This document shows positions 36,317-46,759 of a stretch of 59,581 nucleotides of DNA, piece by piece (positions within the stretch are counted from its first letter, which is position 1; each line of letters starts with the position of its first letter). The stretch spans positions 1 to 59,581 of the forward strand of contig JAABRE010000023.1 in the NCBI GenBank assembly GCA_011391125.1, in the 5' to 3' direction. The stretch comes from Synechococcales cyanobacterium S06 (lineage in GTDB: Bacteria > Cyanobacteriota > Cyanobacteriia > Cyanobacteriales > JAABRE01). Below the pieces are notes generated by a model, which saw nothing but the letters and a program-made list of their open reading frames with translations, was not told the DNA's origin and searched no databases. The position numbers were made by a program, and so were the translations under genes.

Positions 36317-38212
36317 TTAATTTTTAAACATCTCATTTATAATATCCTGATAACGTTGAGTGACAACAGGACGTTTAATTTTCATAGTTTGGGTCATTTG
36401 ACCATTATCTTGGGAAAATGGTTCTAAAATAAGGGTAATTGGACCAATACGGTCATCCTGACGATACCCCGGACGGTTTTTGACCTGTTGCGTTAATTCT
36501 TGACGGAATAAGCCCAAAATTGTCTTATTGTGATTGAGTTCCTCAATATTAAAAGAAAAATCTATCTTTTGTTCCGTTGCCCAAATTTGCAAGGCATCTA
36601 AATTCGGTACGATTAAAGCGCCAAGGGAACGTTGATCTTGACCCACGAGCATAATTTGATCAATATACCCACTTCTTAAACAAGCATCTTCAATGGGTTG
36701 TGGTTCAATATTTTCGCCATTGGTCAAAACGATGGTATCTTTTGCCCTACCAGTCAAGACCAAATCCTTACTAGGAGTTAGCCAACCTAAATCGCCACTA
36801 TCGAACCATCCTTCATTGTCAATAACTTTCCTTGTTGCTTCTGGTTTTTGGTAATAACCCTGCATCACCTGAGAACCTCGAATCAACACCAAACCAGTTT
36901 GTCCCTGGGGTAAAGTTTGTCTGGTTTCAGGATCAACGATTCTAATTTCAGTTTCGGGGAGGGGTTTTCCGGCCGTAAATCTCATATTATGGTCTAAAGT
37001 TCTCACATTAGTAACTGGAGCAGTTTCAGTAAGTCCATAACCCACTAAAATTGGTATATTAATTATTTCATAAAAGGTATCTAAATGACGCGCTAAAGAA
37101 CCTCCTCCACTGATTAAAGTTTTAATTTTTCCTCCGGTGGATTCCCGAATTTTTTGATAAACAATTTTGTCCCCTAAAAGATGAATCGGTGTTAATAAAA
37201 GTGCCTTAATTTTTGCTAAAAAAAGTTCACTACTTGACGCATTAAAGTTATCTAAACTTAACCTTTGTGAGATACGTTTAGCAACTATATATTTTTCTGA
37301 CCATTCTAAGCAAAAGTTAATTAATTTTTGCTTAGATTCTGGCTGACTTCTAAACTGTTTTTGTACTCCTTCATAAATAGATTCCCATAAACGAGGAACT
37401 CCCACCATATAAAAGGGTTTAAACTGTTTTAAATCATTTTTTACTGTCCTTAAACTGCTATAAATTTGTGTACAACCTTGGGATAATAAAAAGTATTCAC
37501 AACTACGCTCATAACAATGCCAAGTTGGTAAAAGACTAAGCACAATATCTCCTTTCTGAGGTTGTAAAATAACTCCTAAATTGTTAACTTGATGCAGTAA
37601 ATTGCCGTGGGATAACATCACCCCTTTAGGTTGACCTGTCGTTCCTGATGTGTAAATTAAAGTCGCTAAATCCCTCTTTTGAAACTGAGGAAATTCTAAG
37701 TCATACTGACTTCCAATGGTTAGTAAACTTTCAAAATTAACTATATTAACAGGACTATTTTCTGGTAATTGTTCATCGGAAAGTAAAACAATTAAACTGA
37801 GAGCATATTGATCAATTTCTGGTTTTAATTTCTTTAAAGTTTTTAAATTTTCAACGATTAAACAGAGACTATCACTGTCTTGTAAAATATATAATAATTC
37901 CTGTTTTTCTGCTTGAGATGATCTCACTGCATTGACACAACCAGCCATCATGCTGCCCTGATCTGCAATTAACCACCGGGGGGAATTATCAGCAAATAAC
38001 GCAACATTTTTGCCTTTGATTTCTAAAGCTTGCAAACCCGCCGCAAATTGTTGTATTTGTGTCAATAATTCGCTGTAAGTTAGCTTGATTTCGGGTTTAC
38101 TATTTGGGTCATATAAGGCGATGGTATCACTAAATTGTTGCGAGGCGATCGCCCAAATTTCAGGAAGAGAATTGATTTGAGTGTAGTCGATTAACTGGTT
38201 ATTGTTAGTCAT
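36317..38212 (-). CDS. aas: Long-chain acyl-ACP/acyl-CoA synthetase
   Basis: 631 residues of the AMP-forming ligase family. Motifs: the ATP loop LIYTSGTTGQPKGVMLSHGN, VGYGLTETAPV, the DSGDLGWL motif and the KDTIVLTNGENIEPQPIE hinge. In cyanobacteria the single member of this type recycles free fatty acids by ligating them to acyl carrier protein (Synechocystis slr1609 type), probably at the membrane. Length agrees. ACP rather than CoA preference is inferred from the lineage, not seen. Confidence 0.88.
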   Translation of the reverse strand: MTNNNQLIDYTQINSLPEIWAIASQQFSDTIALYDPNSKPEIKLTYSELLTQIQQFAAGLQALEIKGKNVALFADNSPRWLIADQGSMMAGCVNAVRSSQAEKQELLYILQDSDSLCLIVENLKTLKKLKPEIDQYALSLIVLLSDEQLPENSPVNIVNFESLLTIGSQYDLEFPQFQKRDLATLIYTSGTTGQPKGVMLSHGNLLHQVNNLGVILQPQKGDIVLSLLPTWHCYERSCEYFLLSQGCTQIYSSLRTVKNDLKQFKPFYMVGVPRLWESIYEGVQKQFRSQPESKQKLINFCLEWSEKYIVAKRISQRLSLDNFNASSSELFLAKIKALLLTPIHLLGDKIVYQKIRESTGGKIKTLISGGGSLARHLDTFYEIINIPILVGYGLTETAPVTNVRTLDHNMRFTAGKPLPETEIRIVDPETRQTLPQGQTGLVLIRGSQVMQGYYQKPEATRKVIDNEGWFDSGDLGWLTPSKDLVLTGRAKDTIVLTNGENIEPQPIEDACLRSGYIDQIMLVGQDQRSLGALIVPNLDALQIWATEQKIDFSFNIEELNHNKTILGLFRQELTQQVKNRPGYRQDDRIGPITLILEPFSQDNGQMTQTMKIKRPVVTQRYQDIINEMFKN

Positions 38213-38464
38213 AATTTTTGCTTAAAATTGAACTTATTAAATTTAAGATAATTGTATTTTTTGCATAATAGCTTAAAAATTGGACAGTTTTAATTCTGTC
38301 TATTTATTCTCTACTTAAGTAGATTTACGTAAATACACTGAAATATTTTTTTCAATTAAAAACTAAAAATATGCTTTCACCCTAAAAATATCAGTATATT
38401 TACAGTTATTTGTTTTTTTTTTCATTATATATTGGGAGAAAATTTAGTTCTTTAATTAGAGTTT

Positions 38465-39184
38465 ATGTTCAATTTCGCAATTTTGAAAAAAGTATCAGCA
38501 GTGGCGATCGGTGCAACCTTGATGACTTTGGGTGCGGGAAAAATGGCCTCCGCAGCTGTCATTACCCTTGATTTTGAAGGCTTACAAAACCTAGAAGCTG
38601 TAAACAATTTTTATGCTGGTGGTACAGGAGATATAGGTAGCAGTTCTGGCCAAGATTATGGCATTTCTTTTAGCTCCGACTCCCTAGCCGTCATAGATTC
38701 GGATGCTGGAGGATCTGGAAATTTTGCCAATGAACCGACTGCGGACACTATTTTGTTTTTTACAGCCAATAGTGCGATCATGAACGTAGCCAATGGTTTT
38801 ACTGATGGTTTTTCCTTCTTCTACAGTAGTTCTCAAACAACCAGCATTAATGTCTATGATGGTTTGAACAAAACAGGTAATATTCTCGCCAGTCTCTCCT
38901 TACCTGCTTTACCATTGGGAACAGTTGGCGGTGATCCCAATGGTACTTTTGACATTTGGGACAATATTGGGGTGAGTTTTACCGGTCTTGCTCGCTCTGT
39001 TGATTTTGGCGGTGTAGCAAATCAGGTTGGCTTTGATAATATTACCATTGGTTCTGCGGTTGCGGGTCTAACTGGTGGTGAACAAAGTTCCCAGTCAGTA
39101 CCGGAATCTTCTCCTGTGTTGGGATTGTTGGCCTTTGGTATGCTGGGTTTAGCAACACGGAAAACTAAATCAGCAATTAAGTAA
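38465..39184 (+). CDS. PEP-CTERM sorting domain protein, secreted
   Basis: 239 residues. An N-terminal signal peptide (KKVSAVAIGATLMTLGAGKM, then ASA) precedes a Gly/Ser-rich beta domain of about 170 residues. The C-terminal PEP-CTERM tripartite tail is VPESSPVLGLLAFGMLGLAT followed by RKTK. Such proteins are processed by an exosortase and exported, often with exopolysaccharide. No exosortase is in the window. The mature domain is not recognised. An inverted repeat follows the stop. Confidence 0.85.
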   Translation: MFNFAILKKVSAVAIGATLMTLGAGKMASAAVITLDFEGLQNLEAVNNFYAGGTGDIGSSSGQDYGISFSSDSLAVIDSDAGGSGNFANEPTADTILFFTANSAIMNVANGFTDGFSFFYSSSQTTSINVYDGLNKTGNILASLSLPALPLGTVGGDPNGTFDIWDNIGVSFTGLARSVDFGGVANQVGFDNITIGSAVAGLTGGEQSSQSVPESSPVLGLLAFGMLGLATRKTKSAIK

Positions 39185-39197
39185 GACAGACCCGACT

Positions 39198-39265
39198 CAG
39201 AAAGCCGATTTTTCACCAAATCTAAATGTTTATAAACCAAAAAACTCGTAAAAATTGGCTTTCTG
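39198..39265. terminator. Long inverted repeat after the PEP-CTERM gene
   Basis: Arms CAGAAAGCCGATTTTT and AAAAATTGGCTTTCTG pair with one wobble over 16 bp. They are separated by about 36 bases. It may serve as a transcription end; it also resembles the GAAATCCGATTTTT repeats seen elsewhere in the window. Confidence 0.5.
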
Positions 39266-39324
39266 ATTTAACTGTATTTAAGAAAATTGGTAAGTGACTG
39301 GTCAAAATTAATTAGATAAATGTA

Positions 39325-39480
39325 AAAGTCCGTTGTTGCGCGTAGGGGTGAACGGCCGTTCACCCCTACCAGTCCGAGAGGCGCAACAACGAACCTTCTT
39401 TTTAAATGGAAACTAGATCCTATTTTTAGTTGATATTTTGCCTCTTTCCCCCCCTCTCCCTTTGAGATGAGGGGTATTAC
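39325..39480. repeat. REP palindrome plus partial MITE-D copy
   Basis: 39325-39398 is a nested palindrome (TTGTTGCGC arms around a CGGCCG core). From about 39421, TTTTTAGTTGATATTTTGC and CCCTCTCCCTTTGAGATGAG match the left part of MITE-D at 52992-53045. This copy lacks the right end. Nothing coding. Confidence 0.6.
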
Positions 39481-39485
39481 CTTAA

Positions 39486-40637
39486 TTATCGGACAATTTC
39501 CCTTAATCCTGTGATTAATCGGTTAATTCCTTCGGTGGCTGTTTCTTGATTTAATGAGCCATAAGCTACCCTTAAATAACAGTCATTTTCCATCCCGAAA
39601 GTTGTCCCCGGAATGACCGCAATTTGATATTTTTCGATCAGTTTTTTGGCTAATTCAAAGGAGTTTAAATCTGTCTTAATTTTTAAGAAGAAATAAAACG
39701 CTCCTTCGGATTTACTTATTTGACAAATATGGTTGATTTGTTGTAAGGAATTTAACATAGTTTCCCGAACTTTAGTAATATCTTGTAAGTGTTTTTGGCA
39801 GTAATTTTTACCAGTTTGTAACGCTCCTAAAGCGGCATATTGGGAGATCACAGGAGCGCAAATTAAAATGGTATCCTGTATTTTTTTTACCGCCATTTCT
39901 AAATGTTGGGGAATTACCATGTAACCAATTCTCCAACTAGCAAAACCATAAGCTTTTGATAAACTAAATAGGGAAATGGTATGATTATTACTATTAGGAA
40001 AAGAAGCAGGTGAAATGTGTTTTACCTCATTATAAGTAAAGTATTCATAGGCTTCATCACTGATATGATAAAGGCTATTTTCTTGACAAAGCTTATTTAT
40101 CGCTAATAAATCGATTTCAGAATATACTACACCAGTGGGATTATTCGGTGAAATTGTCACGATCGCCCTTGTTTTTTCGGTAATAGCCTTAGTAATATCG
40201 GGTATATTAGGTTGATAATTTGCGTCAGTTTCGACGATAACGGGAGTACAATCAGCTAATCTAATCGCCATTTCATGGTTAAAATAATAGGGAGATAAAA
40301 TAATAATTTCCTCTCCGGGATTAGTAATAGCTAAAACCGCATTCATAAAGGCCATATTACTACCAGCCGTTACAAAAATAGAGTAATTACTATCAATAAT
40401 TATGCCATTATCTTGAGCTAACTTCTGCTTAATTTCTGCTAATAAAGGAGCAATTCCTTGCACAGATTGATATAAATTATTGCGAGAATTACTAACAAAT
40501 TCACTCAGTTTATTAAAACTTTCTGGAGGAGGGGGATAAGACACCACTCCTTGACCTAAAGAAATTGTCCCCGGATTATGTTTAATTAATTCACCAATCA
40601 CAGGAATTAACGGTAATTGTACAGAATTTGTGCGCAT
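39486..40637 (-). CDS. Pyridoxal-phosphate aminotransferase, class I/II
   Basis: A 383-residue fold-type I aminotransferase. The PLP lysine K228 lies in SLFSLSKAYGFASWRIGYM, with SPNNPTGVVYS and HISDEAYEYF also present. It is only distantly similar to the enzyme at 1248-2411, and has the short N-terminus typical of the MalY/aspartate-aminotransferase-like cyanobacterial group. Substrate unknown. It is divergent from the large hybrid kinase gene across 600 bp of repeats. Confidence 0.86.
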   Translation of the reverse strand: MRTNSVQLPLIPVIGELIKHNPGTISLGQGVVSYPPPPESFNKLSEFVSNSRNNLYQSVQGIAPLLAEIKQKLAQDNGIIIDSNYSIFVTAGSNMAFMNAVLAITNPGEEIIILSPYYFNHEMAIRLADCTPVIVETDANYQPNIPDITKAITEKTRAIVTISPNNPTGVVYSEIDLLAINKLCQENSLYHISDEAYEYFTYNEVKHISPASFPNSNNHTISLFSLSKAYGFASWRIGYMVIPQHLEMAVKKIQDTILICAPVISQYAALGALQTGKNYCQKHLQDITKVRETMLNSLQQINHICQISKSEGAFYFFLKIKTDLNSFELAKKLIEKYQIAVIPGTTFGMENDCYLRVAYGSLNQETATEGINRLITGLREIVR

Positions 40638-40690
40638 ATTTTTTAGCCCTCACCCGAATCTAGCATTTTCAGATCATCTATTTTTTGAAG

Positions 40691-40727
40691 TTTAGCAAAA
40701 AAAGGGAGTCTCCCCTTTTTTGCTAAA
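40691..40727. repeat. Long perfect-arm hairpin in the divergent gap
   Basis: Arms TTTAGCAAAAAAAGGGA and TCCCCTTTTTTGCTAAA pair with one offset base. It lies upstream of both flanking genes, so it is not a 3'-end terminator and is more likely a small repeat element. Confidence 0.6.
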
Positions 40728-40866
40728 ATGTAATTGCATCTTTACCAAAGCGATTGGGTATGAATGTATGAATGAGCGAACTTTCAAGGGGAGGATAGGT
40801 ACAAGACCTATCCCTACAAACTTATTCCTTATTCAATCCTCTTGATGACTTCCCCCCTTTAAAGGG

Positions 40867-41053
40867 GCAGGGCTGTTTCAAAGTAAAATTTGCTATTTTT
40901 GAACCCCTTGCCTAATATGAGTTTAAATACCTTTTTCCTAATACTTAAAAAACAGGTTTTAAATATTAGGAAATATGCTCCCCTCTCCCTTTGGGATGAG
41001 GGGTTGGGGGTGAGGGTCTTCAAATTTTGCTCTCGACTTTGAAACAGCCCTGC
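40867..41053. mobile_element. MITE-C (187 bp, 18-bp terminal inverted repeats)
   Basis: Ends GCAGGGCTGTTTCAAAGT and ACTTTGAAACAGCCCTGC are perfect inverted repeats. Flanking CTTTAAAG-like sequence on both sides may include the target duplication. Inside is a CTCCCTTTGGGATGAGGGG motif shared with MITE-D and 39449-39475. A 99-codon minus-strand frame across it is not a gene. Together with C-rich repeats at 40850-40866 and 41054-41085, it fills the gap 40638-41237. Confidence 0.75.
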
Positions 41054-41237
41054 TTTAAAGGGGGGGTAGGGGGGTACATCATTATTCATCCCATTGAAAG
41101 GGAGAGCAAATCTGAAACCTTTTTTTCTGGTTAAAGTAATAGATTGGCTAGAATTCACAAATAAAGAATTGTAAATAGTTAATAATTAGTTAAGAAAAAT
41201 GAGAAAATAGAATAGTAAAAGAAAAAAAGAAGTAATT

Positions 41238-44200
41238 ATGGAGTATAAAAATCAAGATTTATTTATTAATAAAAATGACCAAAATCTGGTTTTCACAGAT
41301 CAATCTTGGCATATTTTGCTGATTAGTCTTGATCCCCATCAATCTCTAACAATTTCAAATAAAATCAAAATCATTAAATTTGCCGACCAAAAAATTAATA
41401 TTCATTGTGTTAACTCACTGTTAGAAGCCAGAAAACTTCTTAATCAATTTACCGAAATAGCCTTAATTATTTTAAATTGGTCATCAGCAAAAAAACAAGC
41501 TTTTTGTGACTTTATCGAAAAATTACGACAAAATAATAGCTTAATTCGCCTCGTAATTTTAACAGATTCCTTAAATAAATTACCAGAATTACAACTAATT
41601 GATTATGATATTTCCTGGGAAAAAAATCATATTTTTTTAGAAAAAGTTAAACTAACTATTCTTCAAAACTTAAGACAATATCAATTAATCAAGGAGAATT
41701 TGCAACTAAAACAAGAGCAGAAAAAACTAAAAAAAATAGTTAATAAATATCAAAAAATAATCTTTAAAAATAATCCCCAAAATCGAACTCATCAAAAAAC
41801 AAAATTTTGCAAAAAAAATCGTACTCCTGACATTTCTCAAAATATTAATCAATATCAACATTTAGTAGAAAATATACCAGATTTAATTTATGCTTATTCT
41901 ACTGAAAAAGGAGGAATTTATTATTCACCAATAGTCGAAAATATCCTAGGATATTCTCCCGAATACTTATATAAAAATCCGGCAATTTGGTATAATTCCA
42001 TTCATCCCGATGATCAAGGAAAAGTTGACCAAGCAATTAGCAAATTACAATTCAATGAATATTTTGCCATTGAATATAGAATTAAAGATAAAAAAGGACA
42101 TTGGCATTGGTTTTATGATCGCTGTTTAAACATCAAAACTAAAGAAAATGAAATTATCATACAAGGCATAGCAACGGATATAACCTATCGAATAAATAGC
42201 GAAAACCAACTAAAAACCATTGTCGCTTATATTTCAGATACTATTATTTTAGTGGATAAACAGGGTATTATTCGTTATGCAAATCCCGCCGCTGCTAAAT
42301 TATTTCATAAACCAATATCTGAGTTATTAGATCATTATTTAGGTATCCCCATTATGGGGAATAAAACAGCAGAATTAAATATAATTCGTCCGGGTGGAGA
42401 AATGGGTTTTGGTGAAATGAATATCACCGAAATGGAATGGGAAGGACAACCAGTATATGTTCTTTCGATGCGGGATATTACCGCCAGAAAACAAGCCGAA
42501 AAAGCCCTTCAAGATAGTGAAGAAAGATTTAGACAATTAGCAGATAATATCCAAGAAGTCTTCTGGTTAATGTCAATTCAAACGGGGAAATTAATCTATC
42601 TAAGTCCCGCTTGTGAGAAACTTTTAGGATGGCCTAGAGAATTTTTGTATAAAGAACCATCATATTGGCATAATGCCGTATATGCAGAAGATCAAGAAAT
42701 TGTCAATTCCAGTTTAGCAAAACAGAAGCAAGGAAAACCAACTAATATAGAATATCGCATAATTAGGTCAGATAACCAAGTTAGATGGGTAAATGATCGA
42801 GCCTTTCCCATTAAAGATGAATATGGTGAAATTTATCGAGTTGCTGGTATCGCCGAAGATATTACCGCTAGAAAACAAGCACAAGAACAACTAAAAGCAA
42901 GGGAAAAACAATTAAGAGAAATCACGGCTCAAGTACCAGGAATAGTGTTACAATTTGGCATTACTAATAATAATGAATATCTCATTAATTTTATTAGTGA
43001 TGGTACACAACAAATTTATGAATTAACACCAGAAGAAATCAAAGAAAATCCTGAACAAATTTTTGGTTTAATCCTATTTGAGTATATTCCAACTATTAAA
43101 AAAACCCTGGAAAAATCCCGCCGACAATTAATCGATTTTGTCATGGAATATGAAATTTTTACCCCTTCTGGAATCAAAAAATGGGTTAGAGGTAATGCCG
43201 TGCCTCAAAAACAACCTGATGGTAGCGTTTTTTGGAATGGGGTAATGATGGATATTACCGAAGAAAAACTTAGAGAACAAGCATTACGAGAAAGCGCTTT
43301 GCGAGAAAGAACTATTAGTCAAATAATAGATAAAATGCGTTTAACCCTTGAATTAGACAGTATTTTTCAGACTACAACCACAGAATTATTACAAATTCTC
43401 AACTGTCATCGAGTTTGTGTTTATCGTTTTAATGACGATTGGAGTGGTCAATTTATCAGCGAAACTTTCACCGAAAATATCAGACCAATTATTGGTAATT
43501 TAGAAATTCAATTCTTTACCGATAGCCATTTACAAAATACAAAAGGAGGTAAATATGCAAATCATGAACACCTAGTAATTAATGATATTTATTTGACAAA
43601 TTATGACATTTGCTATTTGCAATTTTTAGAAGAAATTCAAACCAGAGCTTATTGTGTAATACCTGTGTTTGTGAGAAATAATCTTTGGGGATTATTAGGC
43701 GTTTATCACACATCTATTCGACAGTGGAAACAGGGAGAAATAAACTTATTAAACCAGATTGCTAATCATTTAGGAGTAGCAGCAGGTCAAGCACAATTAT
43801 TCCAGCAAATTCAACAACAATCATTAGAATTAAAAGTAGCCAAAGAACTAGCAGACAGCGCCAATCAAGCAAAAAGTGAATTTTTAGCGAATATGAGTCA
43901 TGAAATTCGCACTCCCATGAATGCAATTTTAGGTTTTTGCGAATTATTAAAAAGTTTAATTACGGAAAATCGCCCTTTATCTTACCTTGATTCCATCTCA
44001 AAAAGTGGACAAACTTTATTAGCATTAATTAATGATATTCTCGATCTTTCCAAAATTGAAGCTGGTAAATTGGAATTAAATTATGAACCCATAAACTTAC
44101 GACAATTAATTCAAGATATTCAACAAATATTCTCAGAAAAAGCCAAAGAAAAAGGCTTATTACTCTTTACAGAAATATCGGAAAATTTACCAGAATATAT

Positions 44201-45326
44201 CTATTTTGATGAAGTTCGTCTGCGACAAATTTTGTTTAATGTAGTGGGAAATGCCCTAAAATTTACCCAACAAGGCTATGTTAAAATCATCCTTAATTCT
44301 TTTTATTTGCCTAATCATAATAAGCTTTATTTAGAATTAAAAATAGAAGATACCGGAATCGGAATTGCTCAACAAGAACAAGAAAAAATATTTAATGCTT
44401 TTATCCAAAGTGAAGGACAAAGCACCCGTAAATATGGAGGTACAGGTTTAGGTTTAACCATTACAAAAAGACTAACTCAAATGTTAGGAGGTACAATTAG
44501 TTTAGAAAGTAAATTAGCTCAAGGAAGTACATTTAAATTAAGATTTCCTGAAGTTAATTTAGCGAAAACAACCGCAAAACAAGAAGAAACTATTAACCTT
44601 GATTTAGAATTAGCTCGCTTTTTACCCCTAAAAATATTAGTAGTAGATGATGTGAAATCTAACCGAGATTTATTATTAGGTTATTTTGAAAATAGTAAAC
44701 ATCATATTTTACTTGCAAAAGACGGCCAAGAAGCGATTAATATCGCTCGTCACTATCAACCAGACTTAATTTTATTAGACTTAAGAATGCCAATAATGGA
44801 TGGAAAAGAAGCCGCTCAATATTTAAAAAAACACCAAGAAACACAACATATTCCCATACTCATTTTATCCGCTTCTTCTGTTAAAAATAACCTAGAAATT
44901 GCACCGGAACTTTATGATGGTTTCCTTCATAAACCCGTGAGTCGAGCCGAATTATTTGCTAAAATGTATCAACTTAACTTATCCGTCATGGAAAATCACA
45001 AAAATTCTGAGCAAAAAACTTCAGAAAATTTAACTTTAACAAACCAAGAAAACCTAACCAAATTACCAGAATTAATTCAAAAAATAACCCAACTCGAAAC
45101 CGAAATTTTACCCAATTTACGCGAAACCATGAGAATGCGTGAGATTCGTAAATTGGCTTCCAATTTAGAAAATTTAAGTCAAGAATATAACTCCCCTTTA
45201 GTCACAAACTACACCCAAAAATTGTACCAACAATTAGAACAATTTGACTGGGATAATCTACCAAAAACCCTCGACAATTTCCCCCATCTCAAAAATTCTC
45301 TCTTAAAACTTCTTAATTCTAACTAA
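41238..45326 (+). CDS. Multi-PAS, GAF hybrid histidine kinase with receiver
   Basis: 1362 residues. An N-terminal degenerate receiver (about 24-150) has no phospho-aspartate. A basic linker follows, then PAS domains (about 205-315, 325-412, 425-545 and 558-675) and a GAF domain (about 700-850). HisKA has H888 in [18 protein letters not shown]. The HATPase has [15 protein letters not shown] and [10 protein letters not shown] receiver follows ([30 protein letters not shown]), then a helical tail of about 100 residues. The GAF domain has C792-Tyr at the bilin-cysteine position (YDICYLQFL), like GAF2 of pixJ. It appears soluble. The signal sensed is unknown. Confidence 0.88.
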   Translation: MEYKNQDLFINKNDQNLVFTDQSWHILLISLDPHQSLTISNKIKIIKFADQKINIHCVNSLLEARKLLNQFTEIALIILNWSSAKKQAFCDFIEKLRQNNSLIRLVILTDSLNKLPELQLIDYDISWEKNHIFLEKVKLTILQNLRQYQLIKENLQLKQEQKKLKKIVNKYQKIIFKNNPQNRTHQKTKFCKKNRTPDISQNINQYQHLVENIPDLIYAYSTEKGGIYYSPIVENILGYSPEYLYKNPAIWYNSIHPDDQGKVDQAISKLQFNEYFAIEYRIKDKKGHWHWFYDRCLNIKTKENEIIIQGIATDITYRINSENQLKTIVAYISDTIILVDKQGIIRYANPAAAKLFHKPISELLDHYLGIPIMGNKTAELNIIRPGGEMGFGEMNITEMEWEGQPVYVLSMRDITARKQAEKALQDSEERFRQLADNIQEVFWLMSIQTGKLIYLSPACEKLLGWPREFLYKEPSYWHNAVYAEDQEIVNSSLAKQKQGKPTNIEYRIIRSDNQVRWVNDRAFPIKDEYGEIYRVAGIAEDITARKQAQEQLKAREKQLREITAQVPGIVLQFGITNNNEYLINFISDGTQQIYELTPEEIKENPEQIFGLILFEYIPTIKKTLEKSRRQLIDFVMEYEIFTPSGIKKWVRGNAVPQKQPDGSVFWNGVMMDITEEKLREQALRESALRERTISQIIDKMRLTLELDSIFQTTTTELLQILNCHRVCVYRFNDDWSGQFISETFTENIRPIIGNLEIQFFTDSHLQNTKGGKYANHEHLVINDIYLTNYDICYLQFLEEIQTRAYCVIPVFVRNNLWGLLGVYHTSIRQWKQGEINLLNQIANHLGVAAGQAQLFQQIQQQSLELKVAKELADSANQAKSEFLANMSHEIRTPMNAILGFCELLKSLITENRPLSYLDSISKSGQTLLALINDILDLSKIEAGKLELNYEPINLRQLIQDIQQIFSEKAKEKGLLLFTEISENLPEYIYFDEVRLRQILFNVVGNALKFTQQGYVKIILNSFYLPNHNKLYLELKIEDTGIGIAQQEQEKIFNAFIQSEGQSTRKYGGTGLGLTITKRLTQMLGGTISLESKLAQGSTFKLRFPEVNLAKTTAKQEETINLDLELARFLPLKILVVDDVKSNRDLLLGYFENSKHHILLAKDGQEAINIARHYQPDLILLDLRMPIMDGKEAAQYLKKHQETQHIPILILSASSVKNNLEIAPELYDGFLHKPVSRAELFAKMYQLNLSVMENHKNSEQKTSENLTLTNQENLTKLPELIQKITQLETEILPNLRETMRMREIRKLASNLENLSQEYNSPLVTNYTQKLYQQLEQFDWDNLPKTLDNFPHLKNSLLKLLNSN

Positions 45327-45379
45327 CTATATAACCAAATAATAATCCTGTCATCGGGATAATCCTAAAAATCCTGATC

Positions 45380-46363
45380 CTAGCGAGAATTAATATTTTC
45401 AAACCAATTAACAGCAGCGATTAAAGCATCTTTAATTGAGGATTGGGGTAAACCTAATTCCCTGACAGCTTTACTAGCATCATAATACATTTTTTGTTGC
45501 GACATTTTCACACCATCAATAGCAACGGAAGGTTTTTTTCCAAATTTTGTCAACACAATTTCATCTAACCAAGCCACACCTAAAGGTAGCCAAACTGGTA
45601 CAGTTAAATTAGGCGCTTTTAAACCAGTAATTTCTGCTAATAAATCCAATAATTCTTTTAAGCTTAAATTTTGATGACCTAAAATATAACGATCGCCCAT
45701 TTTCCCTTTTTCTAAAGCTAACAAATGGCCAGCAGCAACATCGTTAACCGCAATAAAATTTAAGCCCGTATCCACATAAACAGGCATCTTTCCACTTAAA
45801 AACCTCACCATAATTTCCCCAGTAGGAGTCGGTTTCAGGTCAAAAGCACCGATGGGCGTACTTGGATTAACTATGACAATATCCTGACCCAAACTAACAG
45901 CTTTTCTTGCTTCTTGTTCCGCCAAAAACTTAGATTTTTTATAATCTCCGACTAACATGTCGATGGGACTTTGGTAACTTTCATTAACAATATTACCATT
46001 TTTGCCCACCCCGATTGCCGCCACCGAACTTGTATAGACAGTACGTTCAATCTTAGCCTTTCTCGCCGATTCTAAAACATTTCTCGTACCCAAAACATTA
46101 TTTTGATAGAGTAAATCCCGATCTTTTTGCCATAAAGAATAACTCGCGGCCACATGAAATAAAACCTGACAATCCCCCATCAAATTAGCTAAATTCGGGT
46201 CATTTAACTCACTTTCAACTATCTCTAAATCCAAATTTTGTAAATTATCTAACCTACTTTCCTTACGCACCAAGGCCTTGACCTCATAACCATGAGCCAG
46301 GAGCGATCGCACCACATTTGCGCCCACAAAACCAGTTCCCCCCGTCACAAATGCTTTTACCAC
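45380..46363 (-). CDS. hpnA: NAD-dependent epimerase/dehydratase, HpnA-like
   Basis: A 327-residue extended short-chain dehydrogenase. The dinucleotide motif is VTGGTGFVGANVVRSL, and the catalytic serine region (VYTSSVAAIGV) is followed by the YKKSKFLAE Tyr-x3-Lys. It resembles the hopanoid-associated sugar epimerase HpnA and dihydroflavonol-reductase-like proteins. Hopanoid genes are not in the window, so the pathway is an inference. Full length. Confidence 0.78.
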   Translation of the reverse strand: MVKAFVTGGTGFVGANVVRSLLAHGYEVKALVRKESRLDNLQNLDLEIVESELNDPNLANLMGDCQVLFHVAASYSLWQKDRDLLYQNNVLGTRNVLESARKAKIERTVYTSSVAAIGVGKNGNIVNESYQSPIDMLVGDYKKSKFLAEQEARKAVSLGQDIVIVNPSTPIGAFDLKPTPTGEIMVRFLSGKMPVYVDTGLNFIAVNDVAAGHLLALEKGKMGDRYILGHQNLSLKELLDLLAEITGLKAPNLTVPVWLPLGVAWLDEIVLTKFGKKPSVAIDGVKMSQQKMYYDASKAVRELGLPQSSIKDALIAAVNWFENINSR

Positions 46364-46389
46364 TCTTCACTCCTTATATAAGTTTTTTT

Positions 46390-46697
46390 TATGTGTTGAA
46401 AAAAAAAACGGCAAATTTTTGACTTTTTTGAACTTTTTTAAAACCCTCCAGAGGTCAATTTTAACACACACACCTACCCTATCTTAATTTAATTATAACC
46501 CATAATTACCCATTTATCTATTTTCGTTACAATTCTTTACAATCAATTGTAACGAATTGTAACGAAAGTGTAAAAAGCTTGCTAAATAGGTTATTATATA
46601 TGTAGGTTGGAAAAGGCGCGCGCTAAAATACGGGTTTTCAGAGGGTTAAAATTTCCGCCAAAAAGTGAAAAAAACAAAAATTTTTGTTCAACACATA
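46390..46697. repeat. Inverted-repeat-bounded gap with a 40-bp quasi-palindrome
   Basis: The 396-bp gap before apcD holds inverted arms ATGTGTTGAA (46390-46399) and TTCAACACAT (46688-46697), with further inner pairing such as AACCCTC/GAGGGTT. At its centre, 46525-46564 is a near-perfect palindrome with ends CGTTACAATT and AATTGTAACG. There is no convincing gene; the 73-codon plus-strand frame is low complexity. It may be a decayed mobile element or a protein-binding site. Confidence 0.5.
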
Positions 46698-46714
46698 AGT
46701 TTTTCTTATCTATT

Positions 46715-46737
46715 AAGACAGGCAAGCTGCCTGCCTT
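46715..46737 (-). terminator. Hairpin downstream of apcD
   Basis: On the minus strand, AAGGCAGGCA and TGCCTGTCTT pair around a GCT loop about 22 bases after the apcD stop. The T-run is weak. Confidence 0.5.
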
Positions 46738-46759
46738 ACTGCTAAAAACAGCAAATCAA

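Noticed and set aside
40859-41158. 99-codon minus-strand frame
   Set aside because: It spans MITE-C and C-rich repeats and has no family-like segment.
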